11,336 nt of DNA from Phycisphaerales bacterium (GTDB lineage Bacteria > Planctomycetota > Phycisphaerae > Phycisphaerales > UBA1924): NCBI GenBank assembly GCA_026982035.1, contig JALSHW010000282.1, positions 1-11,336 of the forward strand. The letters run 5' to 3'. The notes below the pieces were generated by a model. The model was not told where the DNA came from. It saw only the letters and a list, made by a program, of their open reading frames with translations, and did not search any database. Both the position numbers and the translations under genes were made by a program. Positions 7,511 through 11,336 of the stretch are shown here, in pieces (the first letter of the stretch is position 1; the number at the start of each line of letters is the position of its first letter).

Positions 7511-8593
7511 ATGACACGAACCAGCACAATCATCCCGATCGCGGCCATCGCTTTTCTGGGAACCGCAATAACTCTTCTTGCCAACACGACCTGGGCAACT
7601 GCACAAAATCCGACCGAGAACACCACCATGACCCAGACCACCAATCAATATTCACAATCAGGCCACAACATCACACGGCTCAGCGACGAGAAAATCCAAA
7701 CCCTCGCCAAAGACCTCACCGACGATGAACGAAAAATCATCCTCAACGACGGCACCGAAGCACCCTTCTGTGGCAATCTCCTCGATAACAAAAAAGACGG
7801 CACCTACCACTGCCGGCTCTGCAAACTCCCACTCTTCGGCAGCAACTCCAAATTCAAATCAGGCACCGGCTGGCCAAGCTTCTTTACGCCAATGGACCCC
7901 GACCATGTCCTCACCGAATCCGACAACACCCATGGCATGACCCGCGAAGAAATCACCTGCGCCCGCTGCGGCGGACACCTGGGCCATGTCTTCCCCGACG
8001 GCCCAGAACCCACCGGACTCCGCTTCTGTGTCAACTCGGCATCACTCGAGTTCTTTGAAGACGGAGACACCCTACCCAAGGCCGCACTTCCAGCCCAAAC
8101 CCAAACCGCCTACTTCGCCGGCGGATGCTTCTGGGGCATCGAAGACCGCTACGCCAAACTCCCCGGCGTACTCAATGTCATCTCCGGCTACCAAGGCGGT
8201 GACGACACCAAAACAACCTATGAAGAAGTCCTCAAAGGAACCACAGGCCACGCCGAATCCGTCAAAGTCATCTTTGATCCATCCATCGTCAGCTACGGCG
8301 AACTCCTCGCATGGTTCTTCCGCATCCACGACCCAACCCAAGGCGACCGCCAAGGCCCAGACATCGGCACCCAATACCGATCAGCCATCTACACCACCTC
8401 CGACGATCAGTTCAACCAAGCCCAGGCCTTCATCGCCGCCCAACAAAAAGAAGGCCGATGGTCCAAACGAACCATCACCACTGAACTACGCACTGAATCT
8501 GATGCCAAGTTCTACGAGGCCGAAGAGTACCACCAAGACTACTACGCCCGCACCGGCGGCGCATGCGCCGCCCCAATCTACCCCGAAGATTAA
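7511..8593 (+). CDS. msrBA: Exported MsrB-MsrA fusion, peptide methionine sulfoxide reductase
   Basis: A 360-residue bifunctional repair enzyme in the order MsrB then MsrA. MsrB reduces R- and MsrA S-methionine sulfoxide in oxidised proteins. The N-terminus is a Sec signal peptide with a hydrophobic core and ATA (29-31) before Gln32, so it probably acts outside the cytoplasm. The MsrB part (about 55-185) has zinc cysteines C101/C104 (CRLC) and C150/C153 (CARC), the catalytic C173 in RFCVNSASLEF, and a possible resolving C87 (APFCG). The MsrA part (about 198-360) has the catalytic C206 in GGCFWG, GTTGHAESV (243-251), DPTQ and GPDIGTQYRS (282-291), and a C-terminal resolving candidate C352. It lies 58 bp after aroDE with its own ribosome binding site; I see no promoter. 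No thioredoxin-like or CcdA-type electron donor is adjacent. Confidence 0.94.
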   Translation: MTRTSTIIPIAAIAFLGTAITLLANTTWATAQNPTENTTMTQTTNQYSQSGHNITRLSDEKIQTLAKDLTDDERKIILNDGTEAPFCGNLLDNKKDGTYHCRLCKLPLFGSNSKFKSGTGWPSFFTPMDPDHVLTESDNTHGMTREEITCARCGGHLGHVFPDGPEPTGLRFCVNSASLEFFEDGDTLPKAALPAQTQTAYFAGGCFWGIEDRYAKLPGVLNVISGYQGGDDTKTTYEEVLKGTTGHAESVKVIFDPSIVSYGELLAWFFRIHDPTQGDRQGPDIGTQYRSAIYTTSDDQFNQAQAFIAAQQKEGRWSKRTITTELRTESDAKFYEAEEYHQDYYARTGGACAAPIYPED

Positions 8594-8601
8594 ATCTACA
8601 A

Positions 8602-8681
8602 GGTGGCCCGGATCGCCGAGCCGGTCTTCGTTTTCAAAGTCATTTCCCCTGAAAGAACCCGGCTCGGCGATCCGGGCCACC
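8602..8681. repeat. 23-bp perfect inverted repeat between convergent genes
   Basis: Arms 8602-8624 and 8659-8681 are exact reverse complements (GGTGGCCCGG... and ...CCGGGCCACC), very G+C-rich, with a 34-base loop. The loop can extend the helix weakly through TTTCA/TGAAA (8632-8636 with 8650-8654). It fills most of the 94 bp between the msrBA stop and the gmhA-like stop. A T run follows neither arm on either strand, so it is not a textbook terminator, though it may end or protect both transcripts. A dispersed palindromic repeat or a small non-autonomous element are alternatives; a copy count is needed. Confidence 0.9.
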
Positions 8682-8687
8682 GAAGAA

Positions 8688-9278
8688 CTAGTATCCCATC
8701 GCCCGCTCGATCGCCCCGACCAAGGTGTGCAACGCGAGCATATGAAGTTCCTGAATACGATCCGCAGTCTCACCAGGAACAACAAACTCCGCATCACCCT
8801 TGCCAGCAAGCCGCCCGCCATCTTTGCCAAGGAACAACGCGACATGCAACCCCTTCCCCTTGGCAACATCCACGGCCTTGATGACATTCTCCGAGTTCCC
8901 CGAAGTGGACATCGCAATCAACACATCACCCTCATTGCCAAGCCCTTCGATCCACCGGCTAAAGACCTGATCGAATCCATAGTCATTGGCCGTGCAAGTA
9001 ATATGCCCGGGATCAGCACACACGATGGCCGGGATTGATGGCCGATCTTTGCGGTACCGCCCCGTAAGTTCTTCACAAAAATGAATCGCATCGGCACACG
9101 ACCCGCCATTGCCGATCGCCAGCACTTTGCCGCCTTTGTTGATTCGATCCGCAATCACGGCCGCCAACTCGGCGACCTTGATCGCATTTGCGGCATCGCC
9201 AGCAAACACCCCCGCAAGCCGGGCCGCCTCGGCCAACTCGGCTTGAATCACATCGGTCTGGTTCTGTGTTGTGGTCAT
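8688..9278 (-). CDS. gmhA: SIS-domain phosphoheptose isomerase, GmhA-like
   Basis: A 196-residue cytoplasmic sugar isomerase, the usual GmhA length. GmhA converts sedoheptulose 7-phosphate to D-glycero-D-manno-heptose 7-phosphate, the first step towards ADP-heptose for lipopolysaccharide core or GDP-heptose for surface glycans. The sugar-phosphate loop is KVLAIGNGGSCADAIHF (51-67). Glu70 in EELTGRYR and His179 in IQELH match E. coli catalytic Glu65 and His180, and STSGNSENVIKA (124-135) is the second phosphate loop. Similarity to the E. coli enzyme as I remember it is high in these segments. I chose the ATG at 9278; an in-frame TTG at 9284 would add two residues. No Shine-Dalgarno is visible. 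It starts 13 bp after the tyrS stop, so the two are probably co-transcribed. No other heptose gene is in view, so the isomerase call rests on motifs. Confidence 0.86.
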   Translation of the reverse strand: MTTTQNQTDVIQAELAEAARLAGVFAGDAANAIKVAELAAVIADRINKGGKVLAIGNGGSCADAIHFCEELTGRYRKDRPSIPAIVCADPGHITCTANDYGFDQVFSRWIEGLGNEGDVLIAMSTSGNSENVIKAVDVAKGKGLHVALFLGKDGGRLAGKGDAEFVVPGETADRIQELHMLALHTLVGAIERAMGY

Positions 9279-9291
9279 GGTCAATGATATG

Positions 9292-10839
9292 TCACGACCA
9301 CTTGGTCATGTGCCATTTCTTTTTGCCTCGGCGGATGGCGATAAATGAGCCGTAAAGCAGGTGGGATTCGGTCAGTTGGGTGTCCTTGGCAATCTTCTCG
9401 CCATTGATCGACACCGAACCTTCATTGAGAAACTCGCGGGCCTCGCGATTCGACGAAGCAAGCCCGGTGGACTTGAGCATCTCGACCATATCAACACCCC
9501 CGGCCAGATCAACTTTGGCATATTCAGTCGTCGGCACACTGGCAAAAACTTCAAGCATCGTCTGCTCATCAAGCGTCCCAATATCACCACTGAACAACGC
9601 CTTGCCCGCCGCCTCGGCGTTCTCCATCGCGGCTTGCCCATGAAGAATCTTGGTCGCTTCTTGGGCGAGTGTTTGTTGAAGTTCTCGCTTGCCGGGGTTG
9701 TCTTGATGCCGGGCGATGAGCGATTCGATGGCGTCTTGGTCAAGGAAAGTAAACACCTTGATCCACCCCTCGGCGTCTTGGTCAGTCGCGTTGAGCCAGA
9801 ACTGGTAGTACGCGTATGGCGAGGTGCGAGCGGCCGTCAACCACACGGCTCCGGTTTCGGTCTTGCCGAACTTGCCGCCGTCGGCCTTGGATACGAGGGG
9901 AGCGGTGAGGCCGAATGAATGGTTGGCAAATGATCTTGATCGAATAGCAATCCGATTCAAAATTGCAACTAACTCTCTTGGCAAATCGGGATGATCCCGC
10001 CATGTTTCGATTAGCTCAGCAAACTGGATCAAAGAACGCTGGATTTCAGGGAATGTAGGAGGCAACACCGCAAATACTTCAGTCCGACGAGCTAAGTCAT
10101 CCCAATTAAATTTTCCTTCACCAGTCTTCCTTGCTCTCTGTATTGTCTTAATCATTTCACTGCTTGAAGCCAATGTGCTTGCTCTCTGCCGGCGAATGAA
10201 ATCTAACCCAGCAATAATGTTTCCGTACTGGTCGCTCCCACCGAGTTGCACCGTCACGCCTTCATGCTCATACAAATGTGCAAAGTCGTACGCCTGGAGG
10301 ATCATGTACGAAAACTCGGTATAACTGATCCCCTGCTCGCGGTTGTTGAGCCGGTCTTTGACCGATTCTTTCTGCATCATCATGTTCACCGAAAAATGCT
10401 TCCCGATATCACGCAACGCTTCGATATAGGAAATCTTGCTCAACCAATCGTTGTTATTCAAAGGGATGTAGTCGGCCCCATCCATCTTGTTGAGGATCGC
10501 GTCGTAGATTGGTTTCTGGGCATCGACATTCCCCTGCACCATCTCCTCGGTCATCATCATCCGCTCGGCACTCTTGCCCGACGGATCACCAATCAACCCC
10601 GTCCCGCCACCCATCACCACCACAGGCACATGCCCGGCCCGTTTGACATGAGCCAGCAGCATAATCGGCACCAGATTCCCAATCGTCAACGAATCGGCCG
10701 TCGGATCAAACCCGGCATAAATCTTCCGAGGCGACTTGTCAGGATCAGCCAGGTGCGCCCTCAGCCCGTCCGTATCCGTACAGTCCTTCAGAAGCCCGCG
10801 CCATTGCAACTCGTCAATAAGGTCGATCCATTTGCTCAT
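9292..10839 (-). CDS. tyrS: Tyrosine--tRNA ligase with an unusual internal insertion
   Basis: A class I synthetase of 515 residues, against roughly 400-425 for usual bacterial TyrS. From the ATG at 10839, the Rossmann core holds YAGFDPTADSLTIGNLVP (41-58), where the HIGH signature reads TIGN, then GGGTGLIGDPSGK, the tRNA-binding/tyrosine-site region with SYMILQAYDF, and GGSDQYGNI (200-208). The KMSKS equivalent is KFGKT (323-327). The C-terminal S4 RNA-binding domain runs from about 455 (STGLASSNREAREFLNEG ... VSINGEK). Between IRR (about 217) and FGLTAPLV (309) lie about 90 extra residues, where usual TyrS has roughly eight. The upstream TTG at 10857 is rejected as the start. No clear Shine-Dalgarno is seen. 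The gene begins 31 bp after the pseudopilin-like gene. The TyrS call is firm; activity despite the insertion and altered HIGH motif is inferred from the intact rest. Confidence 0.95.
   Translation of the reverse strand: MSKWIDLIDELQWRGLLKDCTDTDGLRAHLADPDKSPRKIYAGFDPTADSLTIGNLVPIMLLAHVKRAGHVPVVVMGGGTGLIGDPSGKSAERMMMTEEMVQGNVDAQKPIYDAILNKMDGADYIPLNNNDWLSKISYIEALRDIGKHFSVNMMMQKESVKDRLNNREQGISYTEFSYMILQAYDFAHLYEHEGVTVQLGGSDQYGNIIAGLDFIRRQRASTLASSSEMIKTIQRARKTGEGKFNWDDLARRTEVFAVLPPTFPEIQRSLIQFAELIETWRDHPDLPRELVAILNRIAIRSRSFANHSFGLTAPLVSKADGGKFGKTETGAVWLTAARTSPYAYYQFWLNATDQDAEGWIKVFTFLDQDAIESLIARHQDNPGKRELQQTLAQEATKILHGQAAMENAEAAGKALFSGDIGTLDEQTMLEVFASVPTTEYAKVDLAGGVDMVEMLKSTGLASSNREAREFLNEGSVSINGEKIAKDTQLTESHLLYGSFIAIRRGKKKWHMTKWS
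9916..10188 (-). other. Low-G+C in-frame insertion inside tyrS
   Basis: This segment encodes about 90 residues (216-308 from the ATG) absent from typical TyrS at this place. It is rich in predicted helix (PEIQRSLIQFAELIETW, LPRELVAILNRIAIRSRSF) and basic residues, with no stop codon. Hand counts give about 45% G+C, against about 60-62% in sampled tyrS flanks (9781-9840 and 10621-10680). The low-G+C stretch runs slightly past the insertion, to about 10220. It has no intein splice motifs and matches no domain I know. Confidence 0.65.
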
Positions 10840-10870
10840 GCTGGGAGCGTAGGTCAATTCCGCTCACAGA

Positions 10871-11335
10871 TCATGGTATCCGGGCCTGGACTTCCCAATC
10901 CTTGCTGGTCGCGTCGTTGGACCAGTGTTGCATGTCGTTGTACTCGTCCCAGCCCCACTGCTCGGCGTGCCCATCGAGCATCCCGGCGATGCCTTTGCCT
11001 TTGTATCGGAGCGAGACGCCGCCGGAGTTGGATTCTGGGTGTTCTGTGTTTGCTGCGTAGATGTCTTCCCACTGCCGGCCGGTCGTGGAGTAGAGGTGTG
11101 GAGGTTTGACGATGAAGTAGCCCTCGATGGTGCCATAGCCGGGCAAGAGTGAGGGCTCGGTGATCGAGCGGGCACTGGAGAAACTCATGAGATAACTTGG
11201 TCGATTGACCTGGTGGAGTTTATCAACATGGAACTTCCCAAAGACCCGACGGCCTGCACTCGACCAAGGCAGATTGTCGCCATTGGCACCGCCTCCGACG
11301 AAATACGAGTTGAGTCCGAAGGACGGGTACAGCGA
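10871..11335 (-). CDS. Pseudopilin-like protein (H-X9-DG type), C-terminal part, start outside window
   Basis: The frame is open to the right edge, giving 154 visible residues. The ATG at 11188 is probably internal. Visible features are YFVGGGANGDN and RPSYLMSFSSA near the start of the fragment, and RYKGKGIAGMLDGHAEQW towards the end. The last resembles the H-x9-DG signature (FRHGGRANVLFADGHV-like) of type II secretion-like prepilin proteins common in planctomycetes. Here the histidine position is Tyr, with nine residues before DGH. In this family an N-terminal prepilin cleavage site and one membrane helix would be expected upstream, outside the window. The function of these paralogues is mostly unknown; surface structure or secretion is inferred. 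The stop is 31 bp before the tyrS start, so read-through into tyrS is possible. Confidence 0.72.
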   Translation of the reverse strand, partial: SLYPSFGLNSYFVGGGANGDNLPWSSAGRRVFGKFHVDKLHQVNRPSYLMSFSSARSITEPSLLPGYGTIEGYFIVKPPHLYSTTGRQWEDIYAANTEHPESNSGGVSLRYKGKGIAGMLDGHAEQWGWDEYNDMQHWSNDATSKDWEVQARIP

Positions 11336-11336
11336 A

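Noticed and set aside
8602..8681. Inverted repeat as a standard Rho-independent terminator
   Set aside because: No T run follows the stem on either strand and the 34-base loop is long for that class.
7986..9038. 350-codon plus-strand open frame
   Set aside because: It overlaps msrBA in another frame, crosses the inverted repeat and runs antisense to the gmhA-like gene. The product is a low-complexity Ser/Pro/Thr/Lys chain typical of a shadow frame.
9916..10188. tyrS insertion as a mini-intein
   Set aside because: There is no Cys or Ser splice start in the right context, no C-terminal His-Asn before a nucleophile (the end reads NHS, not HNS), and about 90 residues is too short.
9912..10200. 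8-bp direct repeat CGAATGAA at both edges of the tyrS insertion (9912-9919 and 10193-10200), as a target-site duplication
   Set aside because: The copies are 281 bp apart, which is not a multiple of three, so precise removal of one copy plus the insert would break the tyrS frame. The low-G+C stretch also extends past the right copy. Chance is the simpler reading.
10246..11109. 287-codon plus-strand open frame
   Set aside because: It runs antisense across tyrS and the pseudopilin-like gene, has no recognisable domain, and mirrors the third-position bias of the real genes.

Overview
The window looks like chromosomal DNA of a planctomycete, most likely of the Phycisphaerae. Three things suggest this. 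A secreted metallopeptidase ends in a tandem C-terminal dockerin-like module of the kind I associate with that group. The right edge carries a pseudopilin-like protein with a degenerate H-X9-DG motif, and these paralogues are abundant in planctomycetes. Type I 3-dehydroquinase is fused to shikimate dehydrogenase. Placement below phylum level is inference. Most of the content is ordinary housekeeping plus envelope genes, and I see no defence system, CRISPR array, insertion sequence, phage gene, tRNA or rRNA.

Layout. Bases 2-964 (+) are the C-terminal part of an M16 zinc peptidase. It meets, with no spacer, the end of a minus-strand pair: recO (3411-2572), then an HDOD protein carrying a degenerate GGDEF domain (2473-965). 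A divergent region of 217 bp (3412-3628) holds a possible extended -10 promoter and a leader with small hairpins. It precedes the secreted matrixin-like metallopeptidase (3629-5197), which is closed by a strong intrinsic terminator (5223-5251). Next come a FabZ-like hot-dog dehydratase and an AroD-AroE fusion, which overlap by ATGA. An exported MsrB-MsrA fusion (7511-8593) follows. A 23-bp perfect inverted repeat fills the gap to a minus-strand cluster read from the right edge: pseudopilin-like gene (partial), tyrS, and a GmhA-like isomerase.

The genes do not form one pathway. Small functional groupings are the shikimate fusion (aromatic amino acid precursors), repair plus signalling (recO and HDOD), and export or envelope functions (metallopeptidase, MsrBA, pseudopilin, GmhA-like isomerase).

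The least expected signals are internal to genes. tyrS carries an in-frame insertion of about 90 residues between its SDQ-containing region and its KMSKS-like loop, in DNA of about 45% G+C with flanks near 60%. aroDE has a similar low-G+C, AT-ending-codon block (about 6601-7080) with sharp edges, although there the protein stays a normal AroE. Together with the inverted repeat, these are the best candidates for follow-up. I found no convincing new multi-gene system.
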